From Marinitoga sp. 1197 (GTDB lineage: Bacteria > Thermotogota > Thermotogae > Petrotogales > Petrotogaceae), in contig NZ_AZAY01000024.1 of NCBI RefSeq assembly GCF_001021165.1, positions 1 through 46,270 on the forward strand: a DNA stretch of 46,270 nt, written 5' to 3'. Made by a program: the position numbers and the translations under genes. Under the pieces are notes generated by a model. That model worked only from the letters and a program-made list of their open reading frames with translations. It was not told the origin of the DNA and did not search any database. Below, one piece after another: positions 15,201 through 24,550 of this stretch (the stretch's first letter is position 1; every line of letters starts with the position of its first letter).

Positions 15201-16514
15201 TTATTTAAATACTCTATTATATCTCTTTAAAGCATTTGTAACTGTTTTGGCGGCATCGTTAAGAGCTCTTTCAACAGTCTTTCTTCCGTTTATAACATTT
15301 TCATATTCTTTTTCTATTATTTCTCTTGTTTCAGGGAATACACCCATAACTGCACCATTTGTATTAACTGTTTGTTTTGATAATAATAATTCCATTATAG
15401 CTGTTAAATAATTTGGATGCTGTGAATAGAATCCTTCTGCTAATAATTGTTCTATAGCATCTTTTCTTACAGGGAAATATCCTGTTTCAAGGTGCCATCT
15501 AATCTGTTGTGCTGGTTCTGTCATCCATTTTACAAATTCCCATGCTGCATCAATTTCTTCTTTTGGATGATTTTTAAGAATCCATAAGGATCCGCCACCA
15601 ATAACAGTTCCACCCTGAACACTTAAATCTGGTTTTGGTAAGAATGCAGTTCCAACTTCAAAACCATTTTCTTTTGCAGTTTCAACAAAGAATTTAACAT
15701 CTGATGTTGAATATAATACCATACCAGCTTTTTGTGAGATGAATATCTGTCTTGCACCAGACCAATCTTCTCTTTTTGTATTTAATAATAAACCTTCATC
15801 GGTCATTTTTTTGAATAAATTAAAGATATTTTGACCAGCTTTTCCATTAAATACAGCTTCAGTTGGTCTTACGCCAGCTCTTCCATTGCCGTTATTTACT
15901 AATGGTGCGTTTTGTACAGCCATCATTTGTTCAAAGAACCATGAATGTGTTGGCCATGTTAATCCATATCTAACAACATTACCATTTGCATCTTTCTTTT
16001 GTAATTTTCTTGCATATTCGATTAATTCATCATAAGTTCTTGGAGGTTTTTCTGGGTCTAATCCAACTTCTTTGAACATAGTTTTGTTGTAGAATAATAT
16101 AGCTGTTGATGAGTTGAAAGGCATGGAATACATTTTTCCATCAACTGTATAATAATTTGTAACCTGTTCTAAAAAAGCACCTTTATCGATAGTTGGGTCT
16201 TCATCAATTAAATCTCCAATAGGAACAGCAATTCCACCATCAATCATTGCTTGTGTTCCAATATCATATATTTGTACAATATGTGGAGCATTTCCTGCTT
16301 TAACACCAGCGATTGTTTTGTTGAATGTGTCTCTGTAAGAGCCCGTATACTGGACGTTAACCTTTATATCTGGATGAGTTTTCATAAAATCTTCAGCCAT
16401 ACTTTTTAAGAGTTCAATTCTCCATCCACTCATAGCATGCCAGAATTCTATAGTTACCTGTGCAAACATAGAAATACTTAAAACAACTACCAATAAAACG
16501 AGTAACTTTTTCAT
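15201..16514 (-). CDS. ugpB: Extracellular solute-binding protein, UgpB-like (glycerol-3-phosphate or sugar)
   Basis: 437 residues. A signal peptide (MKKLLVLLVVVLSISMFAQ) is followed by a family-1 solute-binding fold. Several stretches closely recall E. coli UgpB as I remember it: IEFWHAMSGW near the mature N-terminus, GNAPHIVQIYDIGTQAM (about 75-91), MPFNSSTAILFYNK (about 135-148), VIGGGSLWILKN, WHLETGYFPVRK, and a C-terminus with GRKTVERALNDAAK. UgpB binds sn-glycerol-3-phosphate and related phosphodiesters. Some homologues bind sugars, so the ligand is probable, not certain. CCAAGGGGGG gives a strong ribosome site. First gene of the operon, with a consensus-spaced promoter at 16609-16637. 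Confidence 0.85.
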   Translation of the reverse strand: MKKLLVLLVVVLSISMFAQVTIEFWHAMSGWRIELLKSMAEDFMKTHPDIKVNVQYTGSYRDTFNKTIAGVKAGNAPHIVQIYDIGTQAMIDGGIAVPIGDLIDEDPTIDKGAFLEQVTNYYTVDGKMYSMPFNSSTAILFYNKTMFKEVGLDPEKPPRTYDELIEYARKLQKKDANGNVVRYGLTWPTHSWFFEQMMAVQNAPLVNNGNGRAGVRPTEAVFNGKAGQNIFNLFKKMTDEGLLLNTKREDWSGARQIFISQKAGMVLYSTSDVKFFVETAKENGFEVGTAFLPKPDLSVQGGTVIGGGSLWILKNHPKEEIDAAWEFVKWMTEPAQQIRWHLETGYFPVRKDAIEQLLAEGFYSQHPNYLTAIMELLLSKQTVNTNGAVMGVFPETREIIEKEYENVINGRKTVERALNDAAKTVTNALKRYNRVFK

Positions 16515-16608
16515 ACTTTTCCCCCCTTGGAATGAGATTAAGAAAATAATACTATAAATTATTAAATGCTAAAATAAGAAATATTAAGAAATATTAAATT
16601 GTATTAAT

Positions 16609-16637
16609 ATTATACATCTTTTTTTAATAAAAATCAA
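16609..16637 (-). promoter_or_regulatory. Sigma70 promoter of the ugp-like operon
   Basis: On the minus strand TTGATT (16637-16632), 17-bp spacer, TATAAT (16614-16609). It starts just after the stop of the upstream HD-GYP gene and predicts a leader of about 85-90 nt before ugpB. Confidence 0.65.
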
Positions 16638-16652
16638 TATCTCTATTTAAAA

Positions 16653-18698
16653 TTAGAAAGACCAATTATTTTTCATATTTTCATCGTACATTTTTTTAAA
16701 TTCAATATGGTATTTTTTAAATATTTCTAGTATTTTGGGATTAAAATCATCGGGTTTTGTTCTGTTATCACCTTTTAGTATGATTTCTGTTGTTACTTCA
16801 TGTGAAAACTCATTTTTATAAGGTCTTTTGCTCCTTAAAGCATCGTAAATATCGGCAAGGGCTACAATTTGAGCTTCTATTGGGATTTCATCCCCTTTTA
16901 ATCCGTAAGGATATCCGCTACCATCATATTTTTCATGATGGTATAAAGCAATATTTCTGGCAATTTTAAAATAAGGTTCATCTAAAATTTTAGCACCATA
17001 TATTGTATGTTTTTTCATTTCCTGCCATTCTTCGTCTGTTAAATTTCCATTTTTTAATAAAATTGATTTATCTATGAGAATTTTTCCAATATCGTGTAAA
17101 GGAGCATAAAGGTATATGTTTTCAATTGATTTTTTGTCCAAATTTAATTTTTCAGCTATAAATCGAGAATATTTTGCCAATCTATGTATATGTTCTCCTG
17201 TGACTTCATCATATTCTTCAGCAATATATGCCAATTTATTTGCAAGATTAAGATATACTTCTTTAATATGCTCATAAGATAATTTTTGAATCCAGAAAGC
17301 GCGTGCTAGATTGGCAAAAATTTCCATAATTTCAACAGATTCTTCAGAAAAAACTTTTTCACTATTTTTATCGATGTCAAGACAGAAATTAATCCATTCA
17401 TTATTCTTTATACTTATTTCGTAAATCAAACTTTGCTTTATGGGTTTTGAAGCTTTTAACAGTATGTTATAAGATTCTTTGTCCATTTCAAGTCGTTCAT
17501 TTTCAACAATATTATCAATAATTCTTATATTTTCTGTTTCTGGGATATGACCAGCAGCAAATGTGATTTTTTTCAATAGTTCAAAATTATGACCATATGC
17601 ACTTAAAAACTTCCATCTATTATTAGAATCAATAAAAATTATACTACCATAATCTGCTTCTGGAATTAAATATATAGCGGTTCTAAGTAATTCTTCGTAA
17701 AAATCATCAAATGAATTTGTTATTTTTAGTTTTGAAATCATTTTTGTTAGTTGTAATAATTTAAAATTCAATGTTTCCATATTAGAGTAACTTTCTTCTA
17801 ATTCTTCATTCATTGCAATAATTTCATTGTTATATGCTTCCAATTCATCATTTTTTCTTTTTAATTTTTTGGTTGCATTTTTCAATAATATATAAAAAGT
17901 AATGGATATAGATAAAAGGATGATAATTATAGCAATTACTAATTTTATTATTTTTTCAAAGTTTGTATTTCTTTTTTTAAAAATATATTTGTCCAGTAAT
18001 GAATAATATATGGAATTTTCATCTAATTTCCATTTATCAAGATAATAATCAACATTATTTATAATATTTTTAGAGACATTTTTTGAAAATCCAAAATATA
18101 TTTCAATTGGTAAAAAAACTATAGGAGTTTTGTATAAATTATATGTATTACCATTATACAATCTATTAACAATACCAGCATCACATGATTTGTTTTTTAC
18201 GGCTTTCAATACTTCATCATAGGAATCAAATTCGTAAAAATCAAAATTCAAATTCATTTTTTTTGATAAATTTTTAATACCATTTTCGTGAATATAGTAT
18301 ATGTCATTTTTCAAAACAGCTACTTTTTTATTTTTCAAGTCTAAAATAGAATCAATAGAATTATTATTGGTATAAATGGTTCCCCAATTTGTAAAAAAGG
18401 ATTCTGAAGGATAAACGATAAAATTTTCTCTCTCTTTTGTTTTTCCTAATGCAATCAATATATCTATTTTATTGTTATTTATTTCGTTCAATAAATTTTT
18501 AAAAGAATTATATTGAAATATCAATTCCCAATTTTCTTTTTCGGCAATGCTTTTTAGTAAATCAACAGCTAAACCCTTATATTCATTGTTTTCTTTGAAA
18601 ACAAGAGGGGGATTTTCATATACGCCAACGATTAATTTTTCTGAATATAAAAAATTAAAAATAGAAATTAAAAAGAATATTAAAATAAATTTTTTCAT
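16653..18698 (-). CDS. Membrane sensor cyclic-di-GMP phosphodiesterase: SBP3 periplasmic domain, GAF-like domain, HD-GYP
   Basis: 681 residues. Order: signal peptide/first span (1-19); family-3 solute-binding domain (about 20-235, GVYENPPLVF and IDILIALGKTKERENF), usually amino-acid binding; one span (about 250-274); coiled coil (275-320); a GAF-like region (about 325-470); and HD-GYP (about 485-680). The last has HIHRLAKYSRFIAEKL, LHDIGK (H535, D536), ALYHHEKYDGSGYP (584-597) and ALADIYDALRSKRPYK, so all metal-binding residues appear present. HD-GYP enzymes linearise c-di-GMP, finally to GMP. A periplasmic ligand should gate this. It starts 8 bases after the NYN gene stop (TAGGTGATTTT ribosome site), the last gene of that operon. 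Confidence 0.9.
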   Translation of the reverse strand: MKKFILIFFLISIFNFLYSEKLIVGVYENPPLVFKENNEYKGLAVDLLKSIAEKENWELIFQYNSFKNLLNEINNNKIDILIALGKTKERENFIVYPSESFFTNWGTIYTNNNSIDSILDLKNKKVAVLKNDIYYIHENGIKNLSKKMNLNFDFYEFDSYDEVLKAVKNKSCDAGIVNRLYNGNTYNLYKTPIVFLPIEIYFGFSKNVSKNIINNVDYYLDKWKLDENSIYYSLLDKYIFKKRNTNFEKIIKLVIAIIIILLSISITFYILLKNATKKLKRKNDELEAYNNEIIAMNEELEESYSNMETLNFKLLQLTKMISKLKITNSFDDFYEELLRTAIYLIPEADYGSIIFIDSNNRWKFLSAYGHNFELLKKITFAAGHIPETENIRIIDNIVENERLEMDKESYNILLKASKPIKQSLIYEISIKNNEWINFCLDIDKNSEKVFSEESVEIMEIFANLARAFWIQKLSYEHIKEVYLNLANKLAYIAEEYDEVTGEHIHRLAKYSRFIAEKLNLDKKSIENIYLYAPLHDIGKILIDKSILLKNGNLTDEEWQEMKKHTIYGAKILDEPYFKIARNIALYHHEKYDGSGYPYGLKGDEIPIEAQIVALADIYDALRSKRPYKNEFSHEVTTEIILKGDNRTKPDDFNPKILEIFKKYHIEFKKMYDENMKNNWSF

Positions 18699-18706
18699 AA
18701 AATCAC

Positions 18707-20029
18707 CTAGCTATTTAAGTTTTTATAATACTTATAATAAGGTTTGACATAAAATACCTCCTGTAAATTCATTAAATATTCTATTATTTCATTAAGTTTT
18801 TTTTGATTTTCTGTATTATATATATAGTTTGAAGCTATAGGTAAGTTTTTTTCGTGTATATCTTCATCTTTTAAAATGCTTTTTAAATAAAATGCTTCTA
18901 CTGCAATTCTAAATTCTTCAAAATCAGCATTTAAATAAACAGGTGTTTTCATACTTACATAGTCACTTCCATCCTTCCCTATAAATTTACCGGAAAATTT
19001 CAATGCAATTCCAAAAGAACCAACCACCTTATTGGTTAAATTTAGCTCTTTTTTTGCAGAATGTATGGCTTCTATTATAGAATTTGCTTTCTTTTCCTTG
19101 AATAGATTATATACATATTCTATAAATTTATCCCTGAATTCAGGATAAGGTAGAATTTTTTCATGCTTTATTTCCCATCTCCTTGGTATAGGCACGAGTA
19201 TATACCCTTTGGAATTTTTCCATAACCTTTTTTCTTCTATCATTTTTTTTATCAGTTCTTTTAATGAATATTTGGAATTTTTTGTTATCCATGGGTTTTT
19301 TTCCTGTGCTTTTTCAATGAGTTGTTCTAATTTTAATGGTATAACACTTGTTGCCAATAATCTTTCGACATATCGCATATAATTTTCTTCATATTCGCTA
19401 TATTCTCCGTTTTTTGAATAAAATTCCTTTCTAATTTCTTTGATTAAATAACTGATAAAATCATTATAAGATAAAAATTTGAAATCTCTATAATCAATTT
19501 TCATACCAGCAATAATTCTTTTTATAATGTTTTCATTTACATCGTTATATTGATGTTCTTCTATTATTCTGATTATTTCATCAACAACATCTTCAATTGT
19601 ATCTTTGTCTTCGATTTTTTCTGACTTAACAATATCTTCATATGGAATAAAGATATCCGCTGAGAGTTCCATTTCTTTAGAAGTATTTTTGCTTCTGCTA
19701 ACCACAATAACTTCTTTTCCGTATATTCTTAATTTTTTCACTAACGGAACAAAGTCTGCATCACCTGTAACTAAAACAAATACATTTATATGCGGTAATG
19801 AAAACATAGTTTCTATAGCATCTATAGCTAACTTTATGTCATTTCCTTTTTTGTTTTCAAAGCCATCTTCTGGCATCTCGATTAATTCGATACCATGCCT
19901 TGAAAACGAAAACATCGTTGCAGGATATTTTGACCAGTGTGCATAGGCCTTTCCTCCAACTATTTTTCCCAATTCTTTTATTTTTTCTATTATTAATTCT
20001 GGATCAACAGGTTGATTCTGATAATCCAT
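18707..20029 (-). CDS. NYN (PIN-like ribonuclease) domain protein with C-terminal winged-helix/LOTUS-like region
   Basis: 440 residues from ATG 20029. The NYN domain (residues 1-130) has DYQN at the start, then ENKKGNDIKLAIDAIETM (about 58-75) and FVLVTGDADFVPLVKKL (about 84-100), giving the acidic cluster of LabA/DUF88-type RNases. A middle helical region (about 155-215, ending DFKFLSYNDFISYLIKEI) resembles an OST-HTH/LOTUS winged helix; this is tentative. The rest is unassigned. From ATG the first beta-strand is missing. The same frame upstream reads IKSVFIF before MDYQN, which fits the fold and can begin at an ATT (20051-20053) one base after the upstream TGA with AAGGA seven bases before. 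I think 20053 is the real start but give the ATG as the conservative one. Likely acts on RNA. Confidence 0.8.
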   Translation of the reverse strand: MDYQNQPVDPELIIEKIKELGKIVGGKAYAHWSKYPATMFSFSRHGIELIEMPEDGFENKKGNDIKLAIDAIETMFSLPHINVFVLVTGDADFVPLVKKLRIYGKEVIVVSRSKNTSKEMELSADIFIPYEDIVKSEKIEDKDTIEDVVDEIIRIIEEHQYNDVNENIIKRIIAGMKIDYRDFKFLSYNDFISYLIKEIRKEFYSKNGEYSEYEENYMRYVERLLATSVIPLKLEQLIEKAQEKNPWITKNSKYSLKELIKKMIEEKRLWKNSKGYILVPIPRRWEIKHEKILPYPEFRDKFIEYVYNLFKEKKANSIIEAIHSAKKELNLTNKVVGSFGIALKFSGKFIGKDGSDYVSMKTPVYLNADFEEFRIAVEAFYLKSILKDEDIHEKNLPIASNYIYNTENQKKLNEIIEYLMNLQEVFYVKPYYKYYKNLNS

Positions 20030-20054
20030 AAAGATAAAAACACTTTTGATAATT

Positions 20055-21653
20055 TCACCATCCTTTTTTATAAGTTTTTATTATATGTTCAGCTATTCTA
20101 ATACCATCAACTGCTGAAGATGTAATTCCTCCAGCATAGCCAGCACCTTCGCCTATAGGAAATAACCCTTTTGTATTAACGCTTTCATAATGCCTATTTC
20201 TCTCTATTCTAATGGGAGAAGAACTTCTTGTTTCTACACCTGTCAATAAAGAATCATAATACGAAAAACCTTTTAACTTTTTTCCCATTGCCAGGATTCC
20301 TTCTTTTAAGGCCGAGGAAACATAAGAAGGTAGGATTTTATTTAAATCATAAAAAATAGTTCCAGGTTTATATGTTGGTAAAACTTTACCAAATGATGTT
20401 GATTTTCTTGATTTAATAAAATCGCCAAATAATTGAACAGGTGCATAATAAGAATTTGTTATTTCAAATGCTTTTTTCTCATATATTCTTTGAAAGTCCA
20501 CTCCGGCAAGCGGGTGATTAGAGGGGAAGTCGGCTGGACTAACGCTAATAAGTATGGCACTGTTTGAGTTTATATTGTCTCGAGCAAATTTGCTCATTCC
20601 ATTTGTAACAACCATACATTCTTCAGAAGCAGAACCAACCACATATCCTCCTGGACACATGCAGAAAGTATATACTGCTCTTTTATTTTTTGCTCTATAA
20701 GACAATTTATAATCAGCTGCTTTTAACTTTGGATGATTGTAGAATTTCCCGTATTGACTTTTATCAATTGTTTCTTTTAAATGTTCTATTCTAACTCCTA
20801 TGGAAAAAGGTTTTGGTAATATTTTTACACCTCTATTTAATAGTACTTCAAATGTATCTCTAGCACTATGTCCTATGGCAAGAATTACAATATCTGCGAG
20901 CATTTTTTCATTATTGTTTATAACTATACCTTTGATTTTACCGTTTTTTATTATAAAATCGGTGACTTTTGAATTAAAGTAAAAACTTCCCCCGAGTTTT
21001 TCAATTTTCTTTCTAATATTTTTTACAGCAATTTCTAATTTATCAGTTCCAATATGTGGTTTGTTTGTATATAAAATTTCCTCAGGTGCTCCAGCCTCAA
21101 CAAATTCTTTCAACATTTTTTGTATTCTATGAAATCTATCTTTTATTTGGGTATTTAACTTACCATCAGAAAATGTCCCTGCCCCACCTTCGCCAAATTG
21201 GACATTGCTTTCTGGATTTAATTTTCCAGTATTCCAGAAATAATCTACATCTTTTTTCCTTTCATCGACTTTTTTTCCTCTTTCTAAAATAATAGGTTCG
21301 AATCCCGCTTCTGCCAAGATAAGCCCGGCGAATAACCCAGCAGGCCCTGTGCCTATTATAATAGGCCTTGTTAATATAGGTTTATCTCCAGATTCAGGTA
21401 TTTCATATTCTTTTTCTGGTGTATATATAATATCTTTAGAACTATTTAAAAGTTTTTTTTCATTTTCTACACTAAAGTCAATAGAATATATAAAGTATAT
21501 CATTTTATTTTTTTTCCGAGCATCTATCGATTTTTTAGCAATTCTTATTTTGCCTATATTTTTTGGAGATATATGAATTTTTTTAGCAATTTCAATTTTT
21601 ATATCCTCTATTGTATGGTCAATAGGTAGTCTTATATTATTTATTCTCAGCAT
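20055..21653 (-). CDS. FAD-dependent oxidoreductase (COG2509-like dehydrogenase)
   Basis: 532 residues from ATG 21653, which has AAAGGAG eight bases upstream; the frame extends further but without a ribosome site. An N-terminal small alpha/beta domain of about 85 residues (MLRINNIRLPIDH...) precedes the Rossmann fold: IIGTGPAGLFAGLILAEAGF (about 100-119), then FGEGGAGTFSDGKL (about 152-165). A C-terminal FAD motif GLFPIGEGAGYAGGITSSAVDG lies near 500-521, and the CMCPGGYVV signature near 332. The family is widespread in anaerobes; the electron acceptor and substrate are unknown. Last base of its stop region is coupled to the NYN gene. First gene of the three-gene operon. Confidence 0.87.
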   Translation of the reverse strand: MLRINNIRLPIDHTIEDIKIEIAKKIHISPKNIGKIRIAKKSIDARKKNKMIYFIYSIDFSVENEKKLLNSSKDIIYTPEKEYEIPESGDKPILTRPIIIGTGPAGLFAGLILAEAGFEPIILERGKKVDERKKDVDYFWNTGKLNPESNVQFGEGGAGTFSDGKLNTQIKDRFHRIQKMLKEFVEAGAPEEILYTNKPHIGTDKLEIAVKNIRKKIEKLGGSFYFNSKVTDFIIKNGKIKGIVINNNEKMLADIVILAIGHSARDTFEVLLNRGVKILPKPFSIGVRIEHLKETIDKSQYGKFYNHPKLKAADYKLSYRAKNKRAVYTFCMCPGGYVVGSASEECMVVTNGMSKFARDNINSNSAILISVSPADFPSNHPLAGVDFQRIYEKKAFEITNSYYAPVQLFGDFIKSRKSTSFGKVLPTYKPGTIFYDLNKILPSYVSSALKEGILAMGKKLKGFSYYDSLLTGVETRSSSPIRIERNRHYESVNTKGLFPIGEGAGYAGGITSSAVDGIRIAEHIIKTYKKGW

Positions 21654-21742
21654 ATAATTAACTCCTTTGCGCACCACAGGTGTGTAGTGATAAAATTCGA
21701 GTTTATGATTGTTTGACAGATTATTTTTAAAGTGGTAATATT

Positions 21743-21751
21743 ATTATAACA
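21743..21751 (-). promoter_or_regulatory. Extended -10 promoter element for the FAD oxidoreductase operon
   Basis: TGTTATAAT on the minus strand, right after the terminator hairpin of the upstream importer operon and about 90 bp before the oxidoreductase start. No convincing -35, as expected for extended -10 promoters. Confidence 0.4.
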
Positions 21752-21753
21752 TA

Positions 21754-21778
21754 AAACTCCTGCAAGAAGCAGGAGTTT
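21754..21778 (-). terminator. Terminator of the monosaccharide importer operon
   Basis: AAACTCCTGC-TTCTT-GCAGGAGTTT on the minus strand, with one further T after the stem, 19 bases after the permease stop. 10-bp perfect stem; the T-run is four long. Confidence 0.8.
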
Positions 21779-21796
21779 GCAATAAATTTATAATTT

Positions 21797-22966
21797 TCAT
21801 GAAATTTTATTTCTAGTTTTTATATCAAATACAACAGCGGCTACTAATACAGCTCCACGTATAATATACTGATAAGAGATACCCACACCAATTAAGTTCA
21901 TTCCATTAATAAGCGAGGCCATAACTAAAGCACCAACTATGGAGTTTGTAACTTTACCAACACCTCCTGATGCAGAAACGCCACCAACATAAGCAGCTGC
22001 AATAGCATCAAGTTCAAATAAAGTACCAGCCGTTGGAGTAGCAGATTGAAATCTTGATGTATATAGAATACCAGATAATGCTGTTAAAAATCCCATAGAG
22101 CCAAAAACAAATAATGTAATTTTATTTATGCTGATACCACTTAATTTAGCAGCTTCAGGATTACCTCCAACAGCATAAATATGTCTTCCTAAAGGGGTTT
22201 TTGTGGTGATAATATGATAAACAAATGCAACTACTAAAACTATTAAGAAAGTCCAAGATACACCATTGTAATTTGCCAATGTCCAGAACACATAACCAAT
22301 TACAGAGGAGATTAATATTAATTTTAATATAAAAACCTTCATAGATAAAACTTCGAAATTATATTTTAGTTTATTATTTCTCTTCTTTATTTCAGATATA
22401 ATATAAAAAAATATAATAATTGCGCCTAATAGTAGAGAGGTCATGTGAATATTTTCGTTATGGAAAATATCAGGAATAAACCCATTGCCAATTTCATTAA
22501 ATGTATCATTTAATATAATTATAGTTCCTGTTTTTTCTGTTGAAACAAGCAAAGCTCCTCTAAAAATCATCATTCCTGCTAACGTCATAACAAATGATGG
22601 AATCCCAATATAAGAAATAAAAAATCCATTAATTAACCCAAAAAATATACCAATAAGCATTACAATTAATATTGTTGGTAAAATCGGGATATTATATTGC
22701 ATCATCAGAATAGCAGCAATTGCACCTAAAAAACCAGAACCAAAACCAACTGAAAGGTCTATATGCCTGATAACTATTACCAATGTCATACCAACCGCTA
22801 AAACAGCTATATACCCCATTTGATTGAATAAATTACTTAGGTTTCTTGAAGAGAAAAATAATCCATCTGTTAATAAAGAAAATATTGCCATAATTATTAC
22901 AAGAGCAATATACATTCCATATTCTCTTATATTTTTTTTAAGTAATGTTTTTAATTCTTCAAGCAT
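21797..22966 (-). CDS. mmsB: Multiple-monosaccharide ABC transporter permease (MmsB/GguB type)
   Basis: 389 residues with about ten hydrophobic segments, the size of MmsB/GguB/XylH permeases rather than the shorter RbsC. Typical stretches: GMTLVIVIRHIDLSVGFGSG (about 59-78), TKTPLGRHIYAVGGNPEAAKLSGI (about 251-274) and DAIAAAYVGGVSASGGVGKV (about 319-338). A mid-protein segment with a charged loop (SEIKKRNNKLKYNF) matches the extra region of MmsB. It forms the CUT2 channel, probably as a homodimer, for xylose, arabinose, galactose or glucose-like sugars. It lies 12 bases after the ATPase gene. Last gene of the operon. Confidence 0.87.
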   Translation of the reverse strand: MLEELKTLLKKNIREYGMYIALVIIMAIFSLLTDGLFFSSRNLSNLFNQMGYIAVLAVGMTLVIVIRHIDLSVGFGSGFLGAIAAILMMQYNIPILPTILIVMLIGIFFGLINGFFISYIGIPSFVMTLAGMMIFRGALLVSTEKTGTIIILNDTFNEIGNGFIPDIFHNENIHMTSLLLGAIIIFFYIISEIKKRNNKLKYNFEVLSMKVFILKLILISSVIGYVFWTLANYNGVSWTFLIVLVVAFVYHIITTKTPLGRHIYAVGGNPEAAKLSGISINKITLFVFGSMGFLTALSGILYTSRFQSATPTAGTLFELDAIAAAYVGGVSASGGVGKVTNSIVGALVMASLINGMNLIGVGISYQYIIRGAVLVAAVVFDIKTRNKIS

Positions 22967-22978
22967 GCTCTTTCCTCC

Positions 22979-24493
22979 CTAATATTCTACAGCCATAGTC
23001 ATTATTTTTTCTTGTGTAGCTTCTTGACTGTTTAATTCTCCAACTATTTTTCCACCGGCCATGACATAAATTCTGTCACTCATACCTAATACTTCAGGTA
23101 ATTCTGATGATATCATAATTATACTCATACCTTCTTCAACGAGTTTATTCATTATTGTATATATTTCATGTTTAGCACCAACATCTATACCTCTTGTTGG
23201 TTCATCTAAAATCAATAATTTTGGAGATACAAATAACCATTTTGCTAATTGTACTTTTTGTTGATTTCCGCCGCTTAAGTTAAGAACTTTTTGTTCAATG
23301 CTATGAGATTTTATTTTAAGAGATTTTCTATATTTTTCAGAGATAATAATTTCTTCATTTTCATCAACATATATGTTTTTTAATATATTTTTCAGATTTG
23401 CGATTGTTATATTTGTTTTTATATCAAAATCAAGAATCAATCCATTACCTTTTCTGTCTTCAGACACATAAGCAATACCAGCTTTTATTGCGTCAGATGT
23501 AGATCTGAATTTTTGTTTTTTACCTTCAAAGTATAATTCTCCATCGATTATATAATTATCTGGATTCCCAAAAATGCTATGCGCAAGCTCCGTTCTTCCA
23601 GCTCCAATTAATCCAGCAATGCCAACAATCTCTCCTTTTTTTACATAAAAGTTGGCAGATTTTACAACATATTTTCCATCTTTTTTGTCATAGGCTTTCC
23701 AATTTTTGATTTCAAATAACTTTTCTCCAATCATATGATGCCTTTTCGGATAAATATCTTCTATTTCTCTTCCAACCATATATTTAACAATATCATTTTC
23801 TGTCATATTTTTATTTTCTATTGTTGTTATAGTTAAGCCATCTCTTAATATGGTGATTGTATCAGCAACTTCTAAAACTTCTTTAAGTTTGTGTGATATT
23901 AAAATAGAGGTTATGCCGTGATTTTTTAATTCTTTCACTATTCTTAAAAGATTTTCACTATCAGTTTCATTTAATGAAGAAGTTGGTTCGTCTAAAATCA
24001 GCAGTTTAACATTTTTGCTTAAGGCTTTTCCAATTTCAACGATTTGTTGTAAACCAACACCTAATTCTTTTACTTTCTTCGAAGTATCCATGTTGTATCC
24101 AAGCTTTTTTAACACTTTTTTTGATTCAGAAATAGTTTTGTTCCAATCAATTACTCCGTTATTTTTTATTTCATGGCCCAAAAAAATATTTTCATAAATT
24201 GTTAATTCAGGAATTAATGCTAATTCTTGATAAATAGTAACAATACCAACTTTTTCACTATCGTATATATTTTTAAATTTCATTTCTTTTCCTTCAAAAA
24301 TAATTTGACCTGTATAACTTCCATGCGTATGAAAACCGCTTAAAATTTTCATTAATGTGGATTTTCCAGAACCATTTTCACCAACCAAACAATGTATTTC
24401 TCCTTTTTTTACTTTGAAATTTACATTATCGAGAGCTTTTACCCCAGGGAATTCTTTAGTAATATTTTTCATTTCAAGGATATATTCACTCAA
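22979..24493 (-). CDS. mmsA: Multiple-monosaccharide ABC transporter ATP-binding protein (MmsA/XylG type)
   Basis: 504 residues from a TTG at 24493. GAGGTG lies six bases upstream and homologues start SEYILEMKNI, so the GTG at 24502 (overlapping the ribosome site) is less likely. Two fused ABC domains: the first has Walker A VGENGSGKSTLMKIL (about 35-49), signature GVGLQQIVEIGKAL and Walker B LLILDEPTSSL (about 161-171). The second has the degenerate P-loop GLIGAGRTEL (about 285-294), LSGGNQQKVQLAKWL and LLILDEPTRGIDVG. This is the normal asymmetry of CUT2 ATPases, where the second site is hydrolytically weak. Energises the permease of the next gene. A hairpin separates it from the upstream binding-protein gene. 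Confidence 0.92.
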   Translation of the reverse strand: MSEYILEMKNITKEFPGVKALDNVNFKVKKGEIHCLVGENGSGKSTLMKILSGFHTHGSYTGQIIFEGKEMKFKNIYDSEKVGIVTIYQELALIPELTIYENIFLGHEIKNNGVIDWNKTISESKKVLKKLGYNMDTSKKVKELGVGLQQIVEIGKALSKNVKLLILDEPTSSLNETDSENLLRIVKELKNHGITSILISHKLKEVLEVADTITILRDGLTITTIENKNMTENDIVKYMVGREIEDIYPKRHHMIGEKLFEIKNWKAYDKKDGKYVVKSANFYVKKGEIVGIAGLIGAGRTELAHSIFGNPDNYIIDGELYFEGKKQKFRSTSDAIKAGIAYVSEDRKGNGLILDFDIKTNITIANLKNILKNIYVDENEEIIISEKYRKSLKIKSHSIEQKVLNLSGGNQQKVQLAKWLFVSPKLLILDEPTRGIDVGAKHEIYTIMNKLVEEGMSIIMISSELPEVLGMSDRIYVMAGGKIVGELNSQEATQEKIMTMAVEY

Positions 24494-24515
24494 AAAAATC
24501 ACCTCTCACTTTTTA

Positions 24516-24544
24516 AAAAGGGTAGTGATTATCACTACCCTTTT
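24516..24544 (-). terminator. Intra-operon hairpin between binding-protein and ATPase genes
   Basis: Arms AAAAGGGTAGTGAT and ATCACTACCCTTTT are exact complements around one central base. The stem is followed by T on the minus strand, six bases after the binding-protein stop. Strong enough to terminate or stabilise part of the transcripts before mmsA. Confidence 0.75.
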
Positions 24545-24550
24545 AATAAA

